A DNA stretch of 64,000 bases from Aminobacterium sp. MB27-C1 (GTDB lineage Bacteria > Synergistota > Synergistia > Synergistales > Aminobacteriaceae). Position 1 is the first letter of the stretch. The number at the start of each line of letters is the position of its first letter. Made by a program: the position numbers and the translations under genes. Of this stretch, positions 34,283 through 43,440 are shown piece by piece. The notes beneath the pieces were generated by a model, which had not been told where the DNA came from, ran no database searches, and saw nothing but the letters and a program-made list of their open reading frames with translations. Location: assembly GCF_030908405.1 (NCBI RefSeq), contig NZ_CP133089.1:744001-808000 (forward strand), read 5' to 3'.

Positions 34283-35707
34283 ATCCTTGTAGCCTTCTTC
34301 CTTTGAAATGTGTCCGAACACGTAGGGAATTTCTGCTCCATGCATTGCCCCGTAATGTTCTTTCTTGGTGTTCAGAAAGGGAGAAGGGGTGTGATCGAAA
34401 AGGTAGAGATAGGCAGGCAGATTCCTTTTTCCATATTCGTAGACGAAGGTTTGAGTCGGCTCGCCGAAGAAGGTGAAGCCGGCTAGGGAGGGCCAGAAGA
34501 GGAAAGTCTCTTCATCGCGAGGTGTCGGAAAGAAAAGAAAGGCTGTTGGAGCGGCGCGGTGAAGGTGAGTGTATATCCATTCAGAATATTCATCTGCTGT
34601 CATGGGGGAGTAGAAGGCTGTTCCCTCGTCATTATTTGTGCCGAAAAGTATGGCGACTTTATTGAAGGCGCCCTTTTCCAGAGCAAGGCGCGGTTCTGAG
34701 GGCAGCATATAGTTATCGAAGATAGGGGCGAATTGATAGTCGTCGTTGCTTCCCACCTGAGGATATCCTGTCTTTTCTACAATTCTCTCTGCCGGAATGT
34801 TCCGCAGTTCTTCAAGGGGGTTGATTTTGTTGATTCCTAGCAGCTCCTCTTCAAAACGAAGCCCAGTCGCTTCCGCTTCTGTCAAGGAACCGCCAGCCCG
34901 GGGAAAGAGAGCGTAGTTGCCGAGAATTGTTCCGCTCTGACCAATGGCTTTATGGAAAAGACCTTTGGCGAGAGGGGAGAGGCAGAGCGCCGAGACGCTC
35001 ATACTGCCAGCCGATTGTCCGAAGATAGTTATATTATGAGGATCCCCTCCGAATTGGCGAATGTTCTTCTGAATCCACTGTAGTGCTGCTACTTGGTCGA
35101 GAAGTCCGTAATTCCCGCTGGTGTGAAGAGCGCTTTCGCTGGAAAGTGCCGGATGAGCAAGAAAACCGAAAGCTCCCAATCTATAGTTGATTGTAATGAG
35201 GAGAACTCTTTTCGTTTGGGCAAAGGTCGTTCCATCAAAACTGAAGAGTGAGCCAGAACCGCGCGAGAAAAAACCACCATGAATCCAGACCATAACAGGC
35301 AACGACCCGTCAAGGGAAGGAGTCCATATATTTAAGTAGAGGCAATCTTCACTTGTCGGTTCATTGTATAGAAGGGGTTGAGGGCAGCTTGGAGCAAACT
35401 TTTGAGCATACTTAAGACCATCCCAGGTGAGAAGAGGCTGGGGCGGTTTCCAGCGCAGATCATCTACCGGAGGCTGAGCATAGGGAACGCCTAAAAATTT
35501 TATAACGTCATCCTCTTCAAAGCCGGCAAGAAGCCCCTCCTCAACGTGCACCATGGGAAGAGGCGTAACAGTAGGTTCGACTGCGCAAAAGGCAGGAGAG
35601 GACAGCACCATATAAGGGAGCAAAACTCCAGCAGAAATAATGAGACAAAAAGCGGTAAAATATAAACTGCGAAGTGCTAAAAATCGTACATATTTTTTGA
35701 AATGCAT
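34073..35707 (-). CDS. Secreted type-B carboxylesterase
   Basis: A 544-residue serine hydrolase of the carboxylesterase/para-nitrobenzyl esterase family. A signal peptide covers about residues 1-40 (ending FCAVEP), so it is exported, which is uncommon among bacterial relatives. Seen: FLGVPYAQPPVDDLRWKPPQ, EDCLYLNIWTP, the oxyanion motif WIHGGFF, the nucleophile in GQSAG (Ser near 232), the acid in NNDEGTAF and the catalytic His in GAMHGAEIPYVFG. The triad is complete. AAAGGTGG lies before the ATG at 35707. The natural ester is unknown. Its 3' end has been duplicated on the far side of the tetR cassette. Confidence 0.9.
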   Translation of the reverse strand: MHFKKYVRFLALRSLYFTAFCLIISAGVLLPYMVLSSPAFCAVEPTVTPLPMVHVEEGLLAGFEEDDVIKFLGVPYAQPPVDDLRWKPPQPLLTWDGLKYAQKFAPSCPQPLLYNEPTSEDCLYLNIWTPSLDGSLPVMVWIHGGFFSRGSGSLFSFDGTTFAQTKRVLLITINYRLGAFGFLAHPALSSESALHTSGNYGLLDQVAALQWIQKNIRQFGGDPHNITIFGQSAGSMSVSALCLSPLAKGLFHKAIGQSGTILGNYALFPRAGGSLTEAEATGLRFEEELLGINKINPLEELRNIPAERIVEKTGYPQVGSNDDYQFAPIFDNYMLPSEPRLALEKGAFNKVAILFGTNNDEGTAFYSPMTADEYSEWIYTHLHRAAPTAFLFFPTPRDEETFLFWPSLAGFTFFGEPTQTFVYEYGKRNLPAYLYLFDHTPSPFLNTKKEHYGAMHGAEIPYVFGHISKEEGYKDIDIKMSQKMMEYWIRFAENGDPNRMGTLFWPKVDANMTRKDLPYMVISSSPHITRGILAQLAEALHNER

Positions 35708-35778
35708 AATCAACCACCTTTCAACAATTATGCTACTATTATTAAAACATAAAAATCGTTATTAAAGGAGGTTGCGCC

Positions 35779-36042
35779 ATGAAAAAGTTTTGTCAAAGTT
35801 GCGGAATGCCCCTTGACGACTCTTCCCTTCTCGGTACTGAAAAAGACGGAAGCCCTACTCACGACTATTGTATCTATTGTTATAAAGAAGGTGCCTTTGA
35901 AGAGCCAGATATAACTATGGAAGAAATGATAGAAGTATGTGTTCCCTATATGGTAGAGCAGGGATTTGACGAAGAAAAAGCGCGAAAAATGTTGGCCGAG
36001 TTTTTACCGACTCTCAATAGATGGGTCAACAGAGACGAATAG
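35779..36042 (+). CDS. Small zinc-ribbon protein
   Basis: An 87-residue protein with two Cys pairs, CQSCGMPL and CIYCYKEG, that should bind one zinc ion; this is the Zn_ribbon_2-type pattern. The rest is an acidic helical tail (ITMEEMIEVCVPYMVEQGFD and onward). Such proteins are widespread in anaerobes and have no settled role. AAAGGAGG precedes the ATG. It is a single-gene unit that diverges from the carboxylesterase and ends in a terminator. Confidence 0.8.
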   Translation: MKKFCQSCGMPLDDSSLLGTEKDGSPTHDYCIYCYKEGAFEEPDITMEEMIEVCVPYMVEQGFDEEKARKMLAEFLPTLNRWVNRDE

Positions 36043-36049
36043 ACGAGTA

Positions 36050-36081
36050 AAGAGGGGGGAAAATAATCCCCCTCTTTTTTT
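36050..36081 (+). terminator. Terminator after the zinc-ribbon gene
   Basis: AGAGGGGG and CCCCCTCT form a stem followed by seven T. Since ribB converges here, it may act in both directions. Confidence 0.75.
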
Positions 36082-36091
36082 GAGATGATAT

Positions 36092-36736
36092 TTAGAGATT
36101 ATAGTGTTGTCGATACGTGATGATATCAGCTACCGTAACGACTGGGAATGCGTGTTTTTTAGCAAAATCAACAATTTCGGGCAGACGGGCCATTGTCCCG
36201 TCTGGATTTGTAAGTTCACAAAGAACTCCGTAAGGGTCTACCCCTGCGAGTCGAGTCATATCTACAGAAGCTTCTGTATGGCCGTCTCGCTCTAGTACGC
36301 CGCCTTTTCTGGCCTGCAAGGGGAAGACATGTCCAGGCTTATTAAGATGATGGGGTTTCGCGTCACGAGCTATAGCTGTCTGTATAGTTTTTACACGGTC
36401 TGCGGCAGACACGCCTGTTGTAACGCCTTCCGCAGCTTCAATAGAGACTGTAAAAGCCGTTTTGAAACGACTTGAGTTGTGTTCTACCATAGGCGCAAGC
36501 TCCAGTGATTCTATTTTTTCTGGTGTCAGGCAAAGACAGACTATCCCGCTGCATTCTCGTATGAGCATGGCCATCTGCGGAACGGTAAGAGTCTGAGCGG
36601 CAAAGATAAGATCCCCCTCATTCTCCCTCTCTTCGTTGTCGGTTACGAGAATGCCACTTCCAGCCCGAAGAGATTCAAGCCCCTTTTCAACCCGCGTCAA
36701 AGGCGAACCAAAGGCATTGAGCAATGCATTATTCAT
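36092..36736 (-). CDS. ribB: 3,4-dihydroxy-2-butanone-4-phosphate synthase
   Basis: A 214-residue enzyme that converts ribulose 5-phosphate to 3,4-dihydroxy-2-butanone 4-phosphate and formate in riboflavin synthesis. Seen: [20 protein letters not shown] with the Mg-binding acidic cluster, [26 protein letters not shown] and the [21 protein letters not shown] segment near the active site. Length fits stand-alone RibB; no GTP cyclohydrolase II domain is fused. An FMN riboswitch lies upstream, and no other rib gene is adjacent, so FMN controls this gene separately from the rest of the pathway. Confidence 0.95.
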   Translation of the reverse strand: MNNALLNAFGSPLTRVEKGLESLRAGSGILVTDNEERENEGDLIFAAQTLTVPQMAMLIRECSGIVCLCLTPEKIESLELAPMVEHNSSRFKTAFTVSIEAAEGVTTGVSAADRVKTIQTAIARDAKPHHLNKPGHVFPLQARKGGVLERDGHTEASVDMTRLAGVDPYGVLCELTNPDGTMARLPEIVDFAKKHAFPVVTVADIITYRQHYNL

Positions 36737-36792
36737 ACCATCATTCCTCCAGTATCACATATGAAATTTATAGTGCAGGGCGGGAAAAAATA

Positions 36793-36975
36793 AAAAAGCG
36801 GCATTCTGCCTGAGAGCAGAGGTCGCCCTATCTCTTCATTCCGGACTATCACCGTCGGCTCTGGCTTTTCACCAGATCAACGCTTCCTGCGTTTTGTCGC
36901 AAAAAAGCGTGCGCGGGCTTCCAGATATAGACTGGTTCACCGCCGGTGGGGACTTGCACCCCGCCCTGAGAATAG
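36793..36975 (-). promoter_or_regulatory. FMN riboswitch with terminator, upstream of ribB
   Basis: Read leftward, the aptamer is canonical: AGGGCGGGGTGCAAGTCCCC, then ACCGGCGGTGA, GTCTATATCTGGAAGCCCGC, GGTGAAAAGCCAGAGCCGAC and GGTGATAGTCCGGAATGAAG. After it a hairpin (about 36793-36822) and a T run form the terminator. FMN binding should stop transcription into ribB. Confidence 0.95.
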
Positions 36976-36983
36976 GCGTTCTC

Positions 36984-37012
36984 ACTTTAATCATTTATAC
37001 ACTCTTTGTCAA
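36984..37012 (-). promoter_or_regulatory. Promoter of the FMN riboswitch-ribB unit
   Basis: On the minus strand, TTGACA (37007-37012) is followed at 17 bases by TAAAGT (36984-36989), putting the transcription start right at the aptamer. The same -35/-10 pair occurs before the symporter operon. Confidence 0.6.
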
Positions 37013-37027
37013 TCACTCGACCTCTCG

Positions 37028-37600
37028 TCAATAGACACGTGCAACAACCTGAGGCTTTCGTGGAGTTGGTTTGGGAGCTGAAGTCATGTCTGAGTAGCCG
37101 AGGGCGACAGCATAGTAGGGTTTATATCCAGAGGGAATGGGAAGTTCCCCGCATATATCTTCCTTTTGAAAAAGGTAGCGTATAAAACCGATCCAGCAAG
37201 AGGCCACGTTCAGACTGTGGGCTGCCAGAAGCATGTTCTCTATAGCTGCGCAACAGTCGGCAAAAGGCACGAGATGAGAGTCGGAAACCATTCCATCTTC
37301 TTTGCCGGAAACAATAATTACAGTGGGAGCATGAAAAAAAAGATGATAATCAGGATTCCTTCCTATTTCGGCTATTCGTTCATCATCCTTTCTGCTCATA
37401 ATTGTACGTGTGCGCCGACTTAAATCATCTATAATACGTCTATTCTGAATAACCAAGAAGTGCCACGGCTGGTCGTTGTGTCCGCTGGGGGCGAATGTCG
37501 CCGCTTCGAGTATGGCAAGAAGTTCATTATCATCTATCTGCTCTTTTTTATATTTTCGAATGCTGCGTCGTTCTTTTATTGCTTGAATAATTTTATTCAA
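37028..37600 (-). CDS. Nitroreductase family flavoprotein
   Basis: A 190-residue FMN-dependent oxidoreductase. Seen: ERRSIRKYKKEQIDDNELL (phosphate-binding Arg cluster), ATFAPSGHNDQPWHFLVIQN (FMN-binding), and AHSLNVASCWIGFIRYLF near the C-terminus with the flavin-shielding residues. Relatives reduce nitroaromatics, quinones or halotyrosines. The TTG at 37600 is chosen because AGAGGTGG lies at proper distance; a GTG four codons upstream overlaps that site. It lies just before the FMN riboswitch on the same strand. Confidence 0.8.
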   Translation of the reverse strand: MNKIIQAIKERRSIRKYKKEQIDDNELLAILEAATFAPSGHNDQPWHFLVIQNRRIIDDLSRRTRTIMSRKDDERIAEIGRNPDYHLFFHAPTVIIVSGKEDGMVSDSHLVPFADCCAAIENMLLAAHSLNVASCWIGFIRYLFQKEDICGELPIPSGYKPYYAVALGYSDMTSAPKPTPRKPQVVARVY

Positions 37601-37674
37601 GAGTATCACCACCTCTTAATGTTCTGTTATTATACTCATGGTAAAGTTATAGCCTGAATTGGGGGTTTTTTGTA

Positions 37675-38973
37675 GTGGCTGATAGTTCAATTATACTGTT
37701 TGCCTTGTTCTTCATCTTTATGTTTATACTTTCAGCTTTCTTCTCTGCAAGCGAGACGGCTTATTCCAGTGTTAACAAAATACGCCTGAAACGTTTTGCC
37801 GAAGAAGGACGCAAAGGGTCTAATAAGGCACTCGATCTGGCAAAGGATTTCAATAAGACGATTTCCGCTATATTAATAGGTGGGAATATCGTTGATATTG
37901 TCATGACCTCCGCCGCCGCAGGAACGCTCTCTGTTCTCTTTGGCCCCATGGGAGCCGTGTACGCAACCCTTCTGATGACTGTTTTGATCATATTGTTTGG
38001 AGAGATACTCCCTAAAGCTTTTGTGAAGGATAAGGCCGAAAACTTTGCCCTTGGCGCTTCTGGGCTTGTTCACTTTTTTGTCTCCCTGCTTTCTCCCGTT
38101 ACATGGCTTACTACAAATCTATCCCAGATCCTTCGTGGAAAAGATCGAACGGATGTTTTGCCCAGTGTTACACACGATGAGCTTTTGAGCATAGTTGAGA
38201 CTATGGGGGAAGAGGGCGTGCTTCCTGAGACTGAGAAGGAGCTTATAGGGAATGCCGTGAATTTTTCCGAAATAGAAGTGTGCGAAATTCAGACGCCCAG
38301 AGTGGATTTATTTGCCCTGAACGTGAACGAACCTATTGAAAACGTAAAGAATCTGCTCTTAAAGAACCATTATTCCCGTGTGCCTATTTATGAGGGAACC
38401 TTCGATAATATTGTAGGAATCCTCAACGAGAAAGATTTTCTGAACCATTTTATACATGATGACAACGTGGAAATTCGCTCGATTATGACGCCGCCACTTT
38501 TGATAGCTGGAAGTGCCACCCTGATGGATGGCCTGAAAATGCTGCAAAAGAATAAGGCCCACCTTGCCGTTGTTCTTGACGAGTATGGCGGAACGTCGGG
38601 AATCATTACTCTCGAAGATATTCTTGAAGAGCTGGTAGGGGAAATATACGATGAGCACGATGACTTTAAAGAGTACTGTACTCAGGTTGAGGAAAACACG
38701 TACCTTGCGAGCGGAGACGCCTATCTGGAAGAACTCTTTGAAAAATTTTTAAGAATGCCCTATACGCCGGGAAGTGAGTCGAGCACGTTGAGCGGCTGGC
38801 TTTTCGAGCAGTTTAAAACGTTGCCTGCCGTTGGCGCCTCTCTTGAGTGGGGGCCCTTGCGCTTCGAAGTTGTCAAAATAACGGGGCAGCGAATACAGAA
38901 GGTGCGAATTATTCGCGACCCCGACTATGTCTTCGACGAAAATGGAGAGACAGATAACGTCTTAATGCTGTAG
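37675..38973 (+). CDS. CorC/HlyC-type CNNM transporter-like protein
   Basis: A 432-residue inner-membrane protein of the TlyC/CorC group. Residues about 1-190 form the DUF21/CNNM membrane domain with four helices (FSASETAYSSVNKIRLKRFA is diagnostic), about 205-325 a CBS pair (ETPRVDLFAL-like start, HLAVVLDEYGGTSGIITLED at the end), and about 340-425 a CorC_HlyC domain. Homologues export Mg2+ or other cations, gated by nucleotide binding to the CBS pair. The GTG at 37675 is preceded by GGGGG. Single-gene unit, diverging from the nitroreductase. Confidence 0.9.
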   Translation: MADSSIILFALFFIFMFILSAFFSASETAYSSVNKIRLKRFAEEGRKGSNKALDLAKDFNKTISAILIGGNIVDIVMTSAAAGTLSVLFGPMGAVYATLLMTVLIILFGEILPKAFVKDKAENFALGASGLVHFFVSLLSPVTWLTTNLSQILRGKDRTDVLPSVTHDELLSIVETMGEEGVLPETEKELIGNAVNFSEIEVCEIQTPRVDLFALNVNEPIENVKNLLLKNHYSRVPIYEGTFDNIVGILNEKDFLNHFIHDDNVEIRSIMTPPLLIAGSATLMDGLKMLQKNKAHLAVVLDEYGGTSGIITLEDILEELVGEIYDEHDDFKEYCTQVEENTYLASGDAYLEELFEKFLRMPYTPGSESSTLSGWLFEQFKTLPAVGASLEWGPLRFEVVKITGQRIQKVRIIRDPDYVFDENGETDNVLML

Positions 38974-38990
38974 CACGTGGCACTATCTCT

Positions 38991-40199
38991 TTACTGCTGT
39001 GCCTTTCTCTCGAAAATGGCGATAATTTCCTCTTTGTAGTCATATAAATAGAGAGTGTTGCCCACAATTTCAAATGCTGTTACATGAGAGAGCATTTTGA
39101 AGTACTGTTCTTCTAGATCGATGGTATCAGGGCAATATTTTTTTGTCGACGCAAGCTGCTCGAAGAGAAGACGCGACCCAGACTCATCAAGACGGTAGGC
39201 ACCGAAATAATTGTTACATCCTCCGTACCCGTGAACTCTCTTTTCCGCACTATTAAAATGCAAGGATATTCCATCGTTGTTTTCGGCTCGTTCTATTTGT
39301 TTGTCGCCCAACCTCACAAGCATCCAATCCTTATCTTCAAGAGTGACTTTTTCTTGTACTGATACGTCTTTTCCAGAGGTTGTTTCTTCTTGCTTTTCAC
39401 TCTCTTCAGCTTCCTCTGTTTCATCACTTCCCATGCCAACGAAGCGGTCTACTATAAGAGCATCTTCTGTAGAATCTCCCTCCATGGCTGCTCTTTTTTC
39501 TATATGTCCCTCTATAACGACAGGGAGAGGTTCTCCCGCTTGAGGCTCAAGAGAGAGATATTGCTCTTCCAGAGTGACATAGTCCTTTTCCATGGCGACA
39601 GGAAAGGTTGCTCCGGTAAAGGTGTGGGTAAAGAGGGCCGCGTCAGCCATATATGAGAAAGTACCCTCCATTTGAAGGGGGGTTTTCAGCACATATGGTT
39701 CTTTTGTATGTGAAAGAGAGAAGTTAAGGTCAGATTCTGCACGTTTCCCTTCACGATCAACGAGTGTAATTTTGTCATTGCTATCTATAGCAAAATACAT
39801 TTTGTCTTTTGGGGACTCGTGTAAAATAATCATCTTCTTAGAAGGAACGAGCTCCCATCGCCCTAAAGAGGCAAAAGTCTTGTCTTTGCCCTCTTCGGCT
39901 TCTAGATATGTCATCTCTAGTTGGTAGATGTTATCGGGGCGAAGAAAAAGAGCATACCGAATGCCGGGGCAGTCTGCCGCAGGAAGAACCCCATCATACT
40001 GGCCTGGGAGATGCAAAAGTTTTTGAGCTTCGGCCTTGAAATAGGCGTCTGATGTTTTTTCCGCCGGAGCTTCTAGGTTATCAGAGGCATTTGTTGTAGC
40101 GGCTTTTATTGAAGCGGTTACATAGGCGCCGCTGGAAATAATCAATGTAAGGATAATGCAAGTTAATACAATTACAGTTCTTTTTATTTTGTTCATCAT
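38991..40199 (-). CDS. Exported NlpE-like plus META domain protein
   Basis: A 402-residue exported protein combining two envelope domains. After a signal peptide or anchor (about 1-28), residues about 60-150 match the NlpE N-terminal domain (LPGQYDGVLPAADCPGIRYALFL; the usual CxxC has only its second Cys). A middle acidic linker follows, then a META/HslJ domain (about 290-400; KDWMLVRLGDKQIE, VHGYGGCNNYFGAY). NlpE is normally a lipoprotein that senses copper and adhesion; here no lipobox Cys is seen, so it may be soluble or N-anchored. GGGGG lies before the paired ATGs at 40199 and 40196. Role inferred as envelope stress or protein-stability sensor. Confidence 0.75.
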   Translation of the reverse strand: MMNKIKRTVIVLTCIILTLIISSGAYVTASIKAATTNASDNLEAPAEKTSDAYFKAEAQKLLHLPGQYDGVLPAADCPGIRYALFLRPDNIYQLEMTYLEAEEGKDKTFASLGRWELVPSKKMIILHESPKDKMYFAIDSNDKITLVDREGKRAESDLNFSLSHTKEPYVLKTPLQMEGTFSYMADAALFTHTFTGATFPVAMEKDYVTLEEQYLSLEPQAGEPLPVVIEGHIEKRAAMEGDSTEDALIVDRFVGMGSDETEEAEESEKQEETTSGKDVSVQEKVTLEDKDWMLVRLGDKQIERAENNDGISLHFNSAEKRVHGYGGCNNYFGAYRLDESGSRLLFEQLASTKKYCPDTIDLEEQYFKMLSHVTAFEIVGNTLYLYDYKEEIIAIFERKAQQ

Positions 40200-40325
40200 G
40201 GGAACCCCCAATTAATGTGTTTTTACTTCAAATTTATGGTAATTTATAGTCATATACTATAAATTTCATTACGCTATTCATCATCAGTATTTTTGTGTAT
40301 TTTCCAGAAGGAGTTTAAAAAAGAG

Positions 40326-40357
40326 CGGAAAGGCCGGGTGGGCGGCCTTTCCGTTTT
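40326..40357 (+). terminator. Orphan intrinsic terminator
   Basis: CGGAAAGGCC and GGCCTTTCCG are perfectly paired around 8 bases and followed by TTTT. It lies between two diverging genes with no plus-strand gene before it, so it either ends a small RNA or attenuates the antiporter leader. A T-rich tract on the other side allows it to work leftward as well. Confidence 0.65.
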
Positions 40358-40493
40358 GCATGAGGAGAATCGGTGAACCACAAAATTGCATTTTAGATAT
40401 ACGTGTTACGAAACTCTTAAAAAGTAACACGTATATAATACCTGTTAATCTCGCAGAGGTCAACTGGATAATAATCTTTCAGGGGGGATTGCT

Positions 40494-41969
40494 ATGACTG
40501 AACTACCGCTTGTCTTTCTCGTTACTTCCGTTCTTCTTCTATTGAGCATTTTTTCCAGCAAATTGGCGGAAAAATTTGGTTTTCCCGCTCTTCTTATGTT
40601 CCTCGTTATAGGTATGTTGGCGGGATCTGACGGCCCTGGAGGAATCCATTTTGATAATGCCGCTACTGCCAATATGGTTGGTACGGTTGCCTTGGCTTTC
40701 ATCCTTTTTGCCGGAGGTCTCGATACTCAAGTAGATAATATCCGACCGGTTTTAGGTCGTGGAATAACGATGGCTACACTAGGGGTTGCCTTGTCCGCTC
40801 TTTTCATGGGACTTTTTGTTCACTACGTTCTCGGATTTTCGCTGCAAGATGGCTTTCTTCTGGGATCTATCGTATCGTCTACTGACGCTGCTGCCGTCTT
40901 TGCCGTTCTCAGATCGCGCAGAGTAAGCCTTAAAGGCAATTTGCGCACACTCCTTGAGCTTGAATCTGGGAGTAACGACCCCATGGCGATCTTCTTGACA
41001 TTGGCTGTTCTTCAGGTTATTCAGCAGGGATCTGTAGGATGGGGTAAACTTGTTCCCTTATTTATTATCCAGATATCCATGGGAGCTGCTGGAGGCTGGT
41101 TTCTCGGTAAGGTATCTGCGAGGCTCATAAACAGAATAAGGCTTGATTATGCCGGTTTGTATCCTGTGCTTGGAACAAGTATTGTTCTTTTAACCTACGG
41201 GCTTGTAGAGAAGATTGGCGGAAACGGTTTTTTAGCCGTCTATGTTTGTGGACTCGTTTTGGGGAACAGCGATTTTATCTACAAACGCAGCCTTCTTCGT
41301 TTTCACGATAGTATAGGCTGGCTCATGCAGATCATCATGTTTTTGGTTCTGGGGCTCCTTGTCTTTCCTTCCCATCTTGTGGGCGTTGTCTGGGAAGGCC
41401 TTCTATGCGCGGGGTTCCTTATGTTCATTGCCCGTCCGGTGGCTATTCTGCTGACTTTAATAGGAAGTTCCTTTTCTTTAAGAGAGAGGCTCCTCGCGTC
41501 ATGGGCGGGGTTGCGCGGGGCCGTTCCCATTGTTTTGGCTACATTCCCTCTGCTTATGGGGCACCCACGTTCCAATGAAATTTTCAACGTCGTTTTCTTT
41601 ATTGTGCTCACGTCAGTACTTTTTCAGGGGAAGACCCTCATGCCGTTGGCGCGGTTCCTGAAGGTGGATAAGCCCCTTCTATCTCGTCCGAGATATCCTC
41701 TTGAGTTCGATAAGACAGAGAACGATGTGCGAAATGAAACGCGGGAATTAGATATTTTACCGGGGACCTTTTCAGTGGGAAAAACGATCGGTCAGCTTTC
41801 TCTTCCGTCTGATGCCCTTATATTGTTGGTGAGGCGAGAGAAAAACTTTCTTGTTCCACGTGGACAGTTGACCCTCGAACCGTACGATACCCTTCTTGTG
41901 TTGGGCGAACCAGATGCGTTGCAAAAAGTGAGAGATATTATAAATAGAAAAGAAGAGCCAGCGGAATAG
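40494..41969 (+). CDS. Potassium/proton antiporter, CPA1/NhaP2 type
   Basis: A 491-residue inner-membrane antiporter. About twelve helices carry the CPA signature GSIVSSTDAAAVFAVLRSRR and the LESGSNDPMAIFLT segment; a C-terminal cytosolic part (about 400-485) resembles a TrkA_C/RCK_C regulatory domain (DALILLVRREKNFLVPRGQL and so on). This is the NhaP2/CvrA plan, which exports K+ (or Na+) in exchange for H+. GGGGGG precedes the ATG. It converges on the TrkAH K+ uptake genes, so this locus holds both an export and an import system for K+. Confidence 0.85.
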   Translation: MTELPLVFLVTSVLLLLSIFSSKLAEKFGFPALLMFLVIGMLAGSDGPGGIHFDNAATANMVGTVALAFILFAGGLDTQVDNIRPVLGRGITMATLGVALSALFMGLFVHYVLGFSLQDGFLLGSIVSSTDAAAVFAVLRSRRVSLKGNLRTLLELESGSNDPMAIFLTLAVLQVIQQGSVGWGKLVPLFIIQISMGAAGGWFLGKVSARLINRIRLDYAGLYPVLGTSIVLLTYGLVEKIGGNGFLAVYVCGLVLGNSDFIYKRSLLRFHDSIGWLMQIIMFLVLGLLVFPSHLVGVVWEGLLCAGFLMFIARPVAILLTLIGSSFSLRERLLASWAGLRGAVPIVLATFPLLMGHPRSNEIFNVVFFIVLTSVLFQGKTLMPLARFLKVDKPLLSRPRYPLEFDKTENDVRNETRELDILPGTFSVGKTIGQLSLPSDALILLVRREKNFLVPRGQLTLEPYDTLLVLGEPDALQKVRDIINRKEEPAE

Positions 41970-41982
41970 CGCCGGCTCTTCC
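41940..41982 (-). terminator. Terminator between the antiporter and trkH
   Basis: AAGAGCC (41953-41959) and GGCTCTT (41974-41980) pair with extra GC pairs inside. On the minus strand the stem is followed by a T-rich tract (TTCTTTTCTATTT), fitting the end of the trkA-trkH message. Confidence 0.5.
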
Positions 41983-41985
41983 ACC

Positions 41986-43437
41986 TTATCGTTTCCACGT
42001 TGCAGGAACAAAAAGGATCAGAACTGTGTAGAGTTCAAGTCGCCCAAGAAGCATGCAGAAAGAAAGAACCCATTTCCCAATATTTGGGATAAGAGCGTAA
42101 TTTTTTGTAGGACCAACCAGCGCAAGACCGGGGCCGATATTACCTAGAGTCGCTGCCACACTTGAGATGGCAGAAACAATGTCAAGCCCCAATGCGGTCA
42201 TAACAAGACTTGCCAGAGTGAAGATCCCTATATAGAGAAGGAAAAAAGCGGTTATCGAGCCGACGATCTCTTTGGAAATCGTTCTTCCTGCCACTTTAGT
42301 ATGAACTATGGCTTTTGGGTGAAGCAGACGGAAAAGTTCTGCATAGGCGTGACGTACCAGAACCATAATGCGAAGATTTTTAATGCCGCCGCCTGTAGAG
42401 CCAGCACAGCCGCCGATAAACATGAGGATGAGAAGCAGAAGCTGAGTAAATACTGGCCACAGCTCATAATCCGCGGTGACAAAACCTGTAGTGGTGATAA
42501 TACTTACAACCTGAAAGGCTGCATAACGCAATGCGTCGAAGACGTTGCTGTAAATATCTTTTATCAAAAGTAACGCCGTAATAGCTACTGTACAGCCGAG
42601 GCTGATAAAGAAGTAGACACGAAATTCTCCATCTTTCCACCAGGCGTTCCACTTTCCCTTTAAAAAATGGTAGTGCAGGGCGAAGTTGCATCCGGCGAGA
42701 AACATGAAGATTGTAATAACCCAGTCGATATAGGCGCTATTGTAATGGGCAACACTCGTGTTCTTTGGTGAAAATCCACCAGTAGCCATTGTCCCGAAAG
42801 TATGGGTCAGAGAATCGAAAAGATCCATTCCTCCGAATAGAAGCAGAACAGTCTGCAACGCCGAGAGGAAAACGTATACTCCCCACAGGAGCAGAGCAGT
42901 CTGTTGAATTCGAGGTGTCATTTTTTCTGGAATGGGCCCGGGGACCTCCGCTTTGTAGAGTTCCATTCCTCCAACACCGACGAAGGGTAGAATAGCCAGG
43001 CTGAGGACGATAATTCCCATGCCTCCAAGCCAGTGTGTCAGGTCTCGCCAGAAGAGGATTCCGCGAGGTTGGGCTTCTATGTTCGTTAGTATGGAGGCTC
43101 CAGTTGTTGTAAAGCCAGACATGGCCTCAAAAAATGCATCGGTAAATGTGGGTGCTGTTCCATGAAAAAAGTAGGGCAGTGCCCCTATGATAGAAGCGGT
43201 TACCCACGATAGGGTGACGACAGCGAAGGCTTCACGTATGCCGAGATCTTGAAAATTTCCACGTTTTCCCCAACCGTAGAGAAGCAGGGCAACCATGAAA
43301 CCGACAGCAATAGACATTACAAAGGCTTTTGCATCAGTGCTTCCGTCCATAATGGCCCATGAGAGGGGCCAGAGCATGAAGATAGAGATCATGGAAGACA
43401 GAAGGGCGAGAACTCGCGCTACTAGACGAAATTTCAT
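41986..43437 (-). CDS. trkH: Potassium uptake channel TrkH
   Basis: A 483-residue inner-membrane K+ (or Na+) conducting subunit. It has four repeated M1-P-M2 units with selectivity-type glycines: SGFTTTGASIL, MATGGFSPKN, TTTGFVTADYE and AATLGNIGPGLA. It works with the cytosolic TrkA ring encoded just upstream (3-base gap), which opens it in response to nucleotides. Its length and pore elements are normal. It lies at the end of the trkA-trkH operon and converges on the antiporter. Confidence 0.95.
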   Translation of the reverse strand: MKFRLVARVLALLSSMISIFMLWPLSWAIMDGSTDAKAFVMSIAVGFMVALLLYGWGKRGNFQDLGIREAFAVVTLSWVTASIIGALPYFFHGTAPTFTDAFFEAMSGFTTTGASILTNIEAQPRGILFWRDLTHWLGGMGIIVLSLAILPFVGVGGMELYKAEVPGPIPEKMTPRIQQTALLLWGVYVFLSALQTVLLLFGGMDLFDSLTHTFGTMATGGFSPKNTSVAHYNSAYIDWVITIFMFLAGCNFALHYHFLKGKWNAWWKDGEFRVYFFISLGCTVAITALLLIKDIYSNVFDALRYAAFQVVSIITTTGFVTADYELWPVFTQLLLLILMFIGGCAGSTGGGIKNLRIMVLVRHAYAELFRLLHPKAIVHTKVAGRTISKEIVGSITAFFLLYIGIFTLASLVMTALGLDIVSAISSVAATLGNIGPGLALVGPTKNYALIPNIGKWVLSFCMLLGRLELYTVLILFVPATWKR

Positions 43438-43440
43438 GAC

